Below, piece after piece: positions 1-7,120 of a DNA stretch of 64,000 nt (the first letter of the stretch is position 1; each line of letters opens with the position of its first letter). This DNA comes from Acidobacteriota bacterium (GTDB lineage Bacteria > Acidobacteriota > Terriglobia > Acidiferrales > UBA7541): NCBI GenBank assembly GCA_013289855.1, contig JABCZD010000011.1:1-64000 (forward strand). Reading direction: 5' to 3'. The position numbers were made by a program, and so were the translations under genes. The notes beneath the pieces were generated by a model. The model did not search any database. It saw only the letters and a program-made list of their open reading frames with translations, and had not been told where the DNA came from.

Positions 1-165
1 GTCGTATCCGCTTAAAGCTTAGCCAGAGTAGTGTTCCGGCTAATCTAACCCTAGCAAGCGATTTCAATCTTTGTTTTCCTTGCAAATGGGTTCGAGCTGA
101 GTGTTGCGTCGACCCATTGAGACCGCCGCGTTTACGAGGCATGTGGATCGTTCTCGAATACTCCA

Positions 166-741
166 TCACTCTACCGCGGCCCTGGCTTGCTCCTTCCATT
201 TTTGAACGTTCACGCCCTTCACGATGAGCCACAACATCAACGACATTTCCGCGAGGAAGCCGATGACCTTAAGGTAGGTGGATAGATGGTTTGCGAGCGG
301 TGTCAAAAAGATCAGCCAACCCAACCCGGCAAGTGCCATCAGGACGCCCAGAATTCCAGGCAGGAAAGTTGACCTGAAAATGAGGTAGCCGATCAACAGA
401 CAGTAGGGCCCGAAAAATACCAGGGAGTTGATTTTGTAGTGTGCGAGATGAAAGAGGTCGAGTAAATCATTCGCGCATCCTGCGAGGCTGAAGAGCGTTG
501 CCAGCAAAGAGAGACTCCTGTTCACCGGCTTAAACAGGAAATAGAAGAGCAGCGTCACGGCGATGTAGAACGCGTATGCTATGAGGTTGACGGCGTCGTA
601 TAGAACAAGCCGGCTGTGGCCCACGAAGACCTCGGCGGATACGGCCGTCAGAAAGTAAAGCAAGTAAATGACACCGGTAGTCCTGGCCTTGGGACGCGGC
701 GACCCTTCGGCAATCCTTTCCATCATTACGGCTGCGCGCAT
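166..741 (-). CDS. DUF4386-type integral membrane protein
   Basis: Predicted 191-residue membrane protein with about six hydrophobic helices, starting with TGVIYLLYFLTAV and ending with a short charged tail. The pattern of helices and the CANDLLDLFHL stretch between helices 3 and 4 resemble the DUF4386 family, whose function is not known. An in-frame ATG lies further upstream, but the start at 741 is preferred because GGAG stands about eight bases before it and the first helix then begins near residue 20. It is the last of four minus-strand genes (PadR, PPD2 protein, NIPSNAP, this gene), with about 115 bases separating it from the NIPSNAP gene. It may be co-transcribed with them or have its own promoter. 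Confidence 0.7.
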   Translation of the reverse strand: MRAAVMMERIAEGSPRPKARTTGVIYLLYFLTAVSAEVFVGHSRLVLYDAVNLIAYAFYIAVTLLFYFLFKPVNRSLSLLATLFSLAGCANDLLDLFHLAHYKINSLVFFGPYCLLIGYLIFRSTFLPGILGVLMALAGLGWLIFLTPLANHLSTYLKVIGFLAEMSLMLWLIVKGVNVQKWKEQARAAVE

Positions 742-855
742 ACTCGTTTCTCCGATAGCTTCGTTCGTCAGGGAGCATCCACCCGCGAGCTGGGCTAGTT
801 CCACGTCGCCGACTCGTCGGGAGTATCAAACCTCATCTAGAGTTGGTGAGTCACG

Positions 856-1308
856 CTATTGCAACGGTGAAAAATCCGTCGGACGCATGTACGTCGACTC
901 CTCTTTCTCCACCAGCTTGTTGGCCTGCTCGGATTTGATCACTTCTTGAAACTCTGGATCGGCCACAAGTGCGGCCCAATTCTTTTTGGCTTCCTCCTGG
1001 CTGGCATACGCCAAGATATCGACAAATGTATTGTCCCAAGCGGGAGCACCTTCGGGTACCCAGTAACCCAGAACCTTCAGATTGTGTTTGGCGAGTAGCT
1101 TTGAAGTCGTGTCGCGAAACCGTGCCTCCAGTGCCGGTAGTTTGCCAGGAACAGCGTGATAAACGCGAAGCTCGAAGACGCGATTGCTATCGGCCCTCAC
1201 TTGATTCCCATGCATCAAGCGGGCAGTAATGAGCGAACCAGCGGCGAAGGAAAACAAAGCGATGCCGACAACCGTCCAACGGTTCGAGTTCCAAGAGTTG
1301 ATTTTCAT
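856..1308 (-). CDS. NIPSNAP family protein with N-terminal membrane anchor
   Basis: 150 residues. Residues 10-32 form a hydrophobic signal or anchor (WTVVGIALFSFAAGSLI), so the rest is probably outside the cytoplasm. From about residue 42 the protein reads VFELRVYHAVPGKLPALEARF, followed by NLKVLGYW and a WAALVADPEFQEV helix. This is the layout of a NIPSNAP ferredoxin-like alpha/beta domain, a small fold whose biochemical role is unclear in bacteria. AAGGT about six bases before the ATG serves as ribosome binding site. It follows the PPD2 gene by 63 bases on the same strand, so it may belong to the same PadR-controlled transcript. Confidence 0.8.
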   Translation of the reverse strand: MKINSWNSNRWTVVGIALFSFAAGSLITARLMHGNQVRADSNRVFELRVYHAVPGKLPALEARFRDTTSKLLAKHNLKVLGYWVPEGAPAWDNTFVDILAYASQEEAKKNWAALVADPEFQEVIKSEQANKLVEKEESTYMRPTDFSPLQ

Positions 1309-1371
1309 AGTTACCTTTCTGCGGTAAATCCTTAGTCCGCGAATGAGCTCCGATGGTCCCGAGCCAGAGAC

Positions 1372-1947
1372 CTAGGCGACAACTTCTCGTGGCTTTAAGC
1401 GTCCAAAAAGTGCCGGCGTGATGATCACCGCCAAAGGCCCTAGCGCGAGAAATCCAAACTGATACCACCACGGTACCGGTATGCTGCAAACCTTGAGGTC
1501 TATCAAAATGGCCACTGTAATTGTCACCATCAGCGCTAGAAAAATCGTTGTGCCACGGCGAATTCGCGCAGCGACCCATCCACCAATTGCGGTTGTCGTG
1601 AGGAACACAATCGGCGCAAGAACGACATACGTCGCTTGATCGGGAGCGAGCAACTTCGAGATTATCAAGTCCACAGCAAACTTCAGCGTTCCCATGAAGA
1701 TGTACACGCCCACAGCGACGCTCATTCTGATCAAGCAATTTCCGCGCCGCAGCGAGTACCAGACCAGGGACGGCACCGAGCGACAGGTTTGACTCCAAAA
1801 CCAACGAGACGCGATGGATCGCGACGTGGATTCGATGCGAAGCGCGTATTCCTCGATCAGGTCGCCTAGTATGGCCTCTCCATAGGCGTCCGGCAGAACA
1901 GATTCGAGAAGCCTGCAAGCAAATGTCGGCGGCGGGCAGCGACTCAT
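1372..1947 (-). CDS. stand-alone permease-prefix-domain-2 membrane protein
   Basis: 191 residues. The first 40 carry the motif LLESVLPDAYGEAILGDLIE, typical of the cytoplasmic 'permease prefix domain 2' found at the front of some large MacB/FtsX-like permeases. About four transmembrane helices follow (SVAVGVYIFMGTLKFAVDLI, VVLAPIVFLTTTAIGGWVAA, GTTIFLALMVTITVAILIDL, FGFLALGPLAVIITPALF), but no periplasmic or FtsX domain. It overlaps the upstream padR gene by four bases (ATGA), so the two are translationally coupled. This suggests a small regulator/membrane-protein pair in which the prefix domain works without an ADOP permease. The role is unknown. Confidence 0.75.
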   Translation of the reverse strand: MSRCPPPTFACRLLESVLPDAYGEAILGDLIEEYALRIESTSRSIASRWFWSQTCRSVPSLVWYSLRRGNCLIRMSVAVGVYIFMGTLKFAVDLIISKLLAPDQATYVVLAPIVFLTTTAIGGWVAARIRRGTTIFLALMVTITVAILIDLKVCSIPVPWWYQFGFLALGPLAVIITPALFGRLKPREVVA

Positions 1948-2276
1948 ATCGTCCCCCAGTGGTCTTTCAATCCAGCCGTCATGCTGAGAATAGTTTGCTC
2001 GGATATCTGTAGGGCTCGTTTACCGGCCCCCTCGATGCGAAAAAGCCGCTTCGCACGCCCCCCGCGCTGTGGCGTCGGTTCGCCGGTAAATGAGCGGATA
2101 TAGCCCTTTTTCTCAAGCCGCTCCAAAGTCGCGTACACGGCACCGATAGAAATATTGCGACCGGTCCGTTCTTCAATCTCGCGTCGGACGATCATTCCAT
2201 GAGCGGTACCATCCAGACGCACAAGGGCGAGCAGAATTATCTGTTCCAGCGATCCGAGAAGTTGTCCACGCTTCAT
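1944..2276 (-). CDS. PadR family transcriptional regulator
   Basis: 110 residues. A winged helix-turn-helix of the PadR type: GSLEQIILLALVRL, then GMIVRREIEERTGRNISIGAVYATLERLEKKGYI, then an arginine-rich wing (TPQRGGRAKRLFRI) and a C-terminal dimerisation helix. PadR proteins usually repress their own operon. It heads a minus-strand operon with the PPD2 protein (ATGA overlap). A TATACAATATA sequence directly upstream is a plausible operator. No Shine-Dalgarno sequence precedes the ATG. The start is fixed by the family N-terminus, so the transcript may be leaderless. Confidence 0.9.
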   Translation of the reverse strand: MKRGQLLGSLEQIILLALVRLDGTAHGMIVRREIEERTGRNISIGAVYATLERLEKKGYIRSFTGEPTPQRGGRAKRLFRIEGAGKRALQISEQTILSMTAGLKDHWGTI

Positions 2277-2280
2277 TTCT

Positions 2281-2315
2281 TATACAATATAGAACAAATG
2301 GACAAGAAAGGTCAA
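2281..2315 (-). promoter_or_regulatory. promoter and probable PadR operator of the padR-PPD2 operon
   Basis: On the minus strand there is a -35 TTGACC (2310-2315), an 18-base spacer and a -10 TATATT (2286-2291). The -10 lies inside the imperfect palindrome TATACAATATA (2281-2291), an AT-rich dyad like known PadR sites. The predicted transcription start is within about four bases of the padR ATG at 2276. Confidence 0.55.
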
Positions 2316-2420
2316 GCGCCATAGGCAGGTCTGGAAATGCGAATTGAAGTGGCGACTCTGTTTCCGTCGGCGTCGCCTACCTTAATGAATCTATGCGCAG
2401 GAGTTAGGTGTTTGAGCCGC

Positions 2421-2990
2421 TTACTTCGGCGGCGGTGCGGGCTGGCTTTCACTGGTCGGCGGCACGATCCCCTTGAGTCGCAAATAGGTCACCATGTTTC
2501 CATAGTGCTCGTCCGTGTGCGCCGTATTGATCGAGAACACCGTCAGCTTCGCTATGTTGAAGTTGAAGAGTTTCACCATTTCACTGCCTTTTGCATCGGT
2601 CATGCTGTCGAAGGCCTTGTTGCAGTACGCCACCCCGTCCTTCAGCGCAGCGACCAGGTCGGCCTTTGACGTCTTGGTTTTTTCGATGTCCTTTACAGGG
2701 GTTGCTTCGCCTATAGCCTGCGAGCAGAAAGAGTACGAAGCGTCGGCGACATGGCCAACGAGCTGGCCAAACGTGCGAACCTCCGGTGTCGGTTTGAAGG
2801 AGTAGTTTTCTTCCGGCATTTTCTGCGCCGCACCGACCACCGCGCTGCTCACAAACGAGTAAAAACCTTTTTCGCTCGCGGTAATCGGGTTCGCCGGCGG
2901 AGCGGACTGCGCAGCTGGCTTCTCCTGCCCGAGCAGAGCAACGGGAACCACCATCAGTGTAGCAAACACAAAACTAAGTTTTTTGTTCAT
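2421..2990 (-). CDS. secreted DinB-like protein
   Basis: 189 residues starting at an ATG with AGGTGTG just upstream. MNKKLSFVFATLMVVPVALLGQ is a Sec signal peptide. The mature part is a DinB-like four-helix bundle: an opening helix ending SSAVVGAAQKMPEENYSFKP, then RTFGQLVGHVADASYSFCSQ with the conserved GQ..H pattern, and a late NTAHTDEHYGNMVTYLRLKGI segment with the metal-ligand-like histidines. DinB/YfiT proteins are metal-binding helical bundles, often thiol-dependent transferases, and most are cytoplasmic. The signal peptide puts this one in the periplasm. The C-terminus is proline-rich. It is monocistronic. Confidence 0.8.
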   Translation of the reverse strand: MNKKLSFVFATLMVVPVALLGQEKPAAQSAPPANPITASEKGFYSFVSSAVVGAAQKMPEENYSFKPTPEVRTFGQLVGHVADASYSFCSQAIGEATPVKDIEKTKTSKADLVAALKDGVAYCNKAFDSMTDAKGSEMVKLFNFNIAKLTVFSINTAHTDEHYGNMVTYLRLKGIVPPTSESQPAPPPK

Positions 2991-3369
2991 GGACACACCT
3001 TTCGCGGAATCATGCCATCTAGCGGGGCGCCAAGGGGCTTCCGAACACCCGCAATCTTCTATACGCAGCAAGTCGCAAATTGTTTCGACAGGTCGGCGAT
3101 CGTTCCGCACCGAAATGAGCGAACGAGTTGTGCACCAGACTCGCGGCGACCCGTCGGCCCGCTCCGACCGTTTCAGCCGGCTAAGCCCCGATAAGTCGTG
3201 CGAGCTCGGGGGGCGGCGCAACGCGCATCAGGACAAAACGGTTGTTGAGTCCTGGCTATTTTCGAAATCAAAAAATCTCGGGTAAAATCGTCCACGCGCG
3301 GGCAGTTTCGTTGGCTCGTCACGGATGCTACGCACCTGCTAGAACGTCGCGCACGAGCGGAGCCTGACT
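2991..3369. other. intergenic region with a candidate promoter for the next gene
   Basis: About 380 bases without a convincing gene. A possible plus-strand promoter has TTTCGA (3260-3265), a 17-base spacer and TAAAAT (3283-3288), with a leader of about 75 bases before the ATG at 3370. Nothing else recognisable. Confidence 0.3.
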
Positions 3370-4737
3370 ATGCCTTCCACTGAAAAACTCGACACGCACC
3401 ACAAAGCGCTCACGCTGAATCTCAATGCATCCGCCTTCGGCTCTTTCGCCGAAATCGGCGCCGGGCAGGAAGTCTCGCACTGGTTCTTTGTGGTTGGAGG
3501 CGCCTCCGCTACGGTCGCCAAGACGGTTTCCGCCTACGACAAGGAAGTCAGCGACGATCTTTATGGCTCCGGATCGCGCTACGTATCCAGGCAACGACTT
3601 GCGGCCATGCTGGACAAGGAATGGTCCCAGCTTCTCGCGCAGCTAAGCGATAGCCGTGGCGCACATACGCGGTTCTTCTCTTTTGTTGATACCGTCTCCG
3701 CGCGTAACTTCGCCGGGACGAACGACGCGCACGGCTGGGTCGGTCTGCGGTTTCAATCGCAGCCCGCTGGCCCTCCAAACGACGTCCTGCTGCACATCAA
3801 TATGCGCGATCCTTCGAATGTCCTCCAGCAGGAAGCCGTCGGCATTCTGGGCGTCAATCTCATTTACGCGGCGTACTATGAATTGCAGACCGAGGAATCA
3901 TTTCTGGCAGGCTTGGCGGAAGACGTGGTCAAGGAGCGAATCGAGATTGACTACATTGATCTTAGCGGGCCAGCATTCGAAGGCTGGGATCGCCGCACTC
4001 TGCTAGCCCGCTTGGTCAGTGGGGGATTCGCCGAGGCAGTCTTTTTCCCCTCTAAGGGCCCCGCAGTTCCTCCTACCGAAGCACTCTACAAGAAAGCCTT
4101 GGTGCTTGCCCCGGGATACTTTGGCCACGGGGATCCGGCTCACTCAGAAGTTCACATGCGATTGTTGGCCTCGGCCATTCAGGAGCTTCAGAAGGAGCTG
4201 GGCGACACCAATGTTTCGGCAGGTCGGGTGGCGCCCGCTGGCTTTTTTTGCCTGACGATCGCTCCGCTCACGCCGAACGAACCGGTGGTGGAGGTCCCCG
4301 ATCTGCTTCGTCGTATCGATGCTCTTCTCGCTGCTGGCGGCGATGTGCTGCTCTTTCGCCAAGGTGAGCTTTACAATATGGAGACTCTCGTAAACCGCTA
4401 TACCCAGGCGCCTGTGCGCTTCGTCGCAGGCCTTTCCCTGATCATTCGGGCGTTTGAGGACATTTACGGCAATCTCGAAGGCAGACTTCTGGAGGCACTT
4501 GCACGTCTATTCGCGCAGAATGTGCGCATCTACGCTTATCCGATGCCCGCTGCCGAGCTGCGGGAACGACTGAAAGATTTTTCGGCTAGCGGTTGGGAAT
4601 GGAGTGAGACGAATGGAATGGTTTCTGCCACCCAGCTGCGGCACGCGCCGCCTCTTGGACACTTGTTTGCGTATCTGCTCGCCAGCAATTTTCTCGTGCC
4701 GATGCAAATTCCCGCAACCCTAAAAGCCGACGCTTGA
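3370..4737 (+). CDS. conserved protein of unknown function (often mislabelled TonB-dependent receptor)
   Basis: 455 residues, no signal peptide or membrane helix. Clear conserved blocks are ASAFGSFAEIGAGQEVSHWF near the start, VAKTVSAYDKEVSDDLYG, ARNFAGTNDAHGWVGLRFQ, GILGVNLIYAAYY, and a late RLLEALARLFAQNVRIYAYP. I recall a widespread bacterial family with these blocks that databases frequently call 'TonB-dependent receptor'. That name is not supported: there is no TonB box, plug or barrel and no export signal, so this is probably a soluble cytoplasmic protein. The gene stands alone with its own candidate promoter. Function unknown. Confidence 0.7.
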   Translation: MPSTEKLDTHHKALTLNLNASAFGSFAEIGAGQEVSHWFFVVGGASATVAKTVSAYDKEVSDDLYGSGSRYVSRQRLAAMLDKEWSQLLAQLSDSRGAHTRFFSFVDTVSARNFAGTNDAHGWVGLRFQSQPAGPPNDVLLHINMRDPSNVLQQEAVGILGVNLIYAAYYELQTEESFLAGLAEDVVKERIEIDYIDLSGPAFEGWDRRTLLARLVSGGFAEAVFFPSKGPAVPPTEALYKKALVLAPGYFGHGDPAHSEVHMRLLASAIQELQKELGDTNVSAGRVAPAGFFCLTIAPLTPNEPVVEVPDLLRRIDALLAAGGDVLLFRQGELYNMETLVNRYTQAPVRFVAGLSLIIRAFEDIYGNLEGRLLEALARLFAQNVRIYAYPMPAAELRERLKDFSASGWEWSETNGMVSATQLRHAPPLGHLFAYLLASNFLVPMQIPATLKADA

Positions 4738-4817
4738 CCGCACCTGTGGTGAAAGTAGCAGCGCCATTCGCGCTCGGCGTAGACAGAGAGATCTCTTCTT
4801 GGGCGACCGTCCACGGT

Positions 4818-5009
4818 CTAGGCTTCATAGATCAGCTCGGTACGTTGATAGGTCGCTCGATGTCCACACTGTGGACATTTGATTTCGAGACCGATGATCG
4901 GGAATAGAGGCTTTGGCGGCACGAGGCGCTCCTGAGCATGACTGTCGTCGATTGGCGCGAATTGAAATTTAATCTCGCAGCTAGGGCACATCAACATCCA
5001 TTTAGGCAT
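4818..5009 (-). CDS. small two-CPxC zinc ribbon protein
   Basis: 63 residues from the ATG at 5009. It reads MPKWMLMCPSCEIKF near the start and IKCPQCGHRATYQRTELIY near the end, giving two CPxC knuckles about 40 residues apart, a zinc ribbon. The segment between them is proline-rich (VPPKPLFPI). The reading frame stays open upstream to 5132, but the upstream residues do not look conserved and the family begins at MPKW. No partner is identifiable. The role is unknown, possibly nucleic-acid or protein binding. Confidence 0.6.
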   Translation of the reverse strand: MPKWMLMCPSCEIKFQFAPIDDSHAQERLVPPKPLFPIIGLEIKCPQCGHRATYQRTELIYEA

Positions 5010-5207
5010 CGTTCTGGCCAGCTGCTGCAATCGTCGATCTTGAACCCATGCCAACAGTAGGAGTTGTTTGGCGTGCTGGAAAGTGTCAAAAGTTACGGTA
5101 CCGGTGCGGGCTGGGCGAGATGACCGGGTCACAGCTTAGTTTACCCCTAACATTCGCAGATCATGGGGTACACGATCAGCCGCGAAATCTGGCAATGAGA
5201 TTCTCGG

Positions 5208-5633
5208 TTAGTCGGGAATTTGGATGCTGCCGTCGGGTGCGATTTTGAACGACGGGTTCCAGGCTACTTCCCACAAGAAGCCGTCCGGATCGGCAAAATA
5301 GCCGGAATAGCCGCCCCAGAAGGCTTCTTGCGCGGGCTTCAAGAGTTCTGCGCCTGCGGCTTGGGCTTCGGCAAGAACCGAGTCTACTTCCTCACGAGTG
5401 CGGGTGTTGTATGCGAGGGAAATTCCGCTGAAGCCGCCGCCGGCGGCGGAGATGTTCGCGTCTTTGGCGAGATCTAACCGGGGATATAGCGCGAAAGCCA
5501 TGCCGCCGGCCTGAAAGAATACGACTCCTTCCGCCTGCAGCATGGAGCGACGCCAGCCGAGTCGCTCGTAGAAGGCGGTGCTGCGCTGGAGGTTGGCGAC
5601 GCCGAGAGTGATGAGGCTGATGCGTTGTTCCAT
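5208..5633 (-). CDS. VOC (glyoxalase/bleomycin-resistance fold) family protein
   Basis: 141 residues. RISLITLGVANLQRSTAFYE is the classic first beta-alpha unit of a vicinal-oxygen-chelate domain, and GYSGYFADPDGFLWEVAWNP is the closing half with the DPDG turn and the metal-ligand glutamate. One module therefore contains two beta-alpha-beta-beta-beta units and probably works as a homodimer. The substrate cannot be inferred. The start at 5633 removes an unconserved upstream extension and matches the family length. Confidence 0.85.
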   Translation of the reverse strand: MEQRISLITLGVANLQRSTAFYERLGWRRSMLQAEGVVFFQAGGMAFALYPRLDLAKDANISAAGGGFSGISLAYNTRTREEVDSVLAEAQAAGAELLKPAQEAFWGGYSGYFADPDGFLWEVAWNPSFKIAPDGSIQIPD

Positions 5634-5763
5634 GGTGGGCTTTCCGGAACGTGAATGTAGCACCGGGGTCGGATGTGGGACCAGGAGAAAAATCCGGCCG
5701 AGTGGCGCGTGGCGAATGCGAATTCGGTGGCACAGCCAGCCCGAGAAGGCTTGCGTCAGCGGG

Positions 5764-6231
5764 TTAATCGAACGTGTTTGGTGGGATGCGAGAGAAGTGC
5801 AGAGGTTGATCGTAGCCCTGGGCAAAAAGCAGGAGAAAGGGGTCGCGCATTTCGAAGTGATTCGCGGCGGAGAGGAATTTTAGAAATTGCGCTTCCTGGG
5901 CGTTTAGCACTTCGTCTCCGCAGGCCATGCGGGTGGAAGCGATCGGCCCGAATTTGATGGTGTTGCCGTCGATTGCGATGGCGCCCGTGAAGCGATTGCA
6001 AGAAGCATTTCCGGAGGCGCGGCCGTTTCCGAGGACAGCGAATGAGGCTTGCGAGTTGAGAATGACGGTTGTGCCGGGCAGGTCGGTAAGCAGCCATTCC
6101 GTGCCGAGCAGTGAAGGCGGTTTTTCAAAAGTAGCTGCGGCATTGCTGAGAATAGGATTGTGAGCGGAAGAACACGAAACAGCGAAGGCGGCGGCAAACG
6201 CTGACAGGAGGAGGGGAAAATAACGTTTCAT
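5764..6231 (-). CDS. META-domain lipoprotein (HslJ-like)
   Basis: 155 residues. MKRYFPLLLSAFAAAFAVSC ends in a lipobox-like cysteine at residue 20, so the protein is probably lipid-anchored. The rest is a META/HslJ domain: LLGTEWLLTDL, then GNGRASGNASCNRFTGAIAI and IASTRMACGDEVLNAQEAQF with the two family cysteines, then FEMRDPFLLLF. META proteins are small envelope or heat-shock-linked proteins of unclear biochemistry. The start at 6231 is chosen because the signal peptide begins there. Confidence 0.85.
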   Translation of the reverse strand: MKRYFPLLLSAFAAAFAVSCSSAHNPILSNAAATFEKPPSLLGTEWLLTDLPGTTVILNSQASFAVLGNGRASGNASCNRFTGAIAIDGNTIKFGPIASTRMACGDEVLNAQEAQFLKFLSAANHFEMRDPFLLLFAQGYDQPLHFSRIPPNTFD

Positions 6232-6284
6232 CGGTGCATTTTTCCTAACAGCGCCCGCAATTTTCTTAGAGCGCAGGGACAAAA

Positions 6285-6316
6285 AAGGGCGCTTGTTAAA
6301 AGTAACAAGCGCCCTT
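6285..6316 (-). terminator. strong Rho-independent terminator, minus strand
   Basis: Perfect 14-base inverted repeat (6285-6298 and 6303-6316) with an AAAG loop. Read on the minus strand, the hairpin runs into six T residues. It lies directly after the TAA of a short open stretch at 6320-6394 and about 165 bases after the lipoprotein gene that ends at 6480. Confidence 0.8.
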
Positions 6317-6319
6317 AAT

Positions 6320-6394
6320 TTAAATCAATTCTTCAGATACCTCAGGGATCACCTCCTTCTCGACAAGTGCGTCGATAGAAGCCTGAAACCATTT
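6320..6394 (-). pseudogene. possible 3' remnant of a lost gene before a terminator
   Basis: Minus-strand open stretch of about 24 codons ending IDALVEKEVIPEVSEELI, with its TAA four bases from the strong terminator. Upstream the frame is closed by TAA at 6395-6397 and there is no start codon with a ribosome site. The tight stop-to-terminator spacing resembles the end of a real gene, so this may be what is left after a deletion. The match is too short to name a family. Evidence is weak. Confidence 0.25.
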
Positions 6395-6479
6395 TTATCA
6401 CGGCGAATTCCGTATGTCTACAACTCTGGAAGGCACGGGGCGGTTTTCTATGCGCAAGCAGTGGGAGGCAGGCGCTCTT

Positions 6480-6815
6480 CTAGAATGGTGGCCGCATCGC
6501 CCACTTGCCTGATTCCTTGTCCTTATAAAACTCGGCGAACGAAATGTTGTTATACATGGAGGCGCCGATATTCCTAGAGGCGACCTTCACATCGAAGGTG
6601 CATCGGAAGCCCTGCGGAGTGGGAGCGTCGCAAGCTTCCTTTTTGAAAAAAATGATCTTGATGGGTTCGCCAGCGGGTTCGCCGGGCGGGTGATTCATGG
6701 CGTAGTCCATGGCGTCCTTCATTTGTGCTTCCGAAGGCTCGGACGCTCCGCCACAAGCGACGAATCCGAACGCCAAAACAGAACTCAAGGCTAACTGTCT
6801 TACACCGAAGCGCAT
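6480..6815 (-). CDS. small lipoprotein of unknown function
   Basis: 111 residues. MRFGVRQLALSSVLAFGFVA is followed by CGG, a lipoprotein signal with the acceptor cysteine at residue 21. The mature part has an acidic linker (EPSEAQMKDAMDYAMNH), then an IKIIFFKKEACDAPTPQGFR strand region whose cysteine may pair with the one after GFR. It ends SGKWAMRPPF. No known domain is recognised. It is probably a periplasmic, membrane-anchored protein, followed by the minus-strand terminator at 6285-6316. Confidence 0.65.
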   Translation of the reverse strand: MRFGVRQLALSSVLAFGFVACGGASEPSEAQMKDAMDYAMNHPPGEPAGEPIKIIFFKKEACDAPTPQGFRCTFDVKVASRNIGASMYNNISFAEFYKDKESGKWAMRPPF

Positions 6816-7120
6816 TCCTGGCCTCCTTTATCCGCGTGGTAACGGCCCGCCCGTGCAGGCGATGGCGTGTCAATGTAGTGCATGCGAGCTGCTGACGCAA
6901 CCCGTAGTTTATCGGGGTCGGGCAGCCCGACGCAGGTTTCTTTAAGTAACGTTTGTGGGAAGGCGGCGATGGGGATGCGAGACTGGCCGCAGGTGAATTT
7001 GCGATTGGGAAGTTTATCAGGCAGGTGAATTACTACCGAAGAACCCGCTCAATAAATCGAAGTTGGTGGGCAAGATCGTCGTGGAGTAGAGCGAACAATG
7101 GTTGTGAGGAACAAACTGCA
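6816..7120. other. intergenic region, nothing recognised
   Basis: About 305 bases between two minus-strand genes. No convincing reading frame, RNA, repeat or strong hairpin seen. It should hold the promoter of the lipoprotein gene, but no good -35/-10 pair stands out. Confidence 0.3.

Noticed and set aside
1..165. Possible gene or RNA at the left edge
   Set aside because: No start/stop pattern, stem or motif that could be supported.
6346..6358. 16S rRNA 3' end
   Set aside because: Only 13 bases match and the preceding sequence is unlike rRNA. Kept only as part of the remnant finding.
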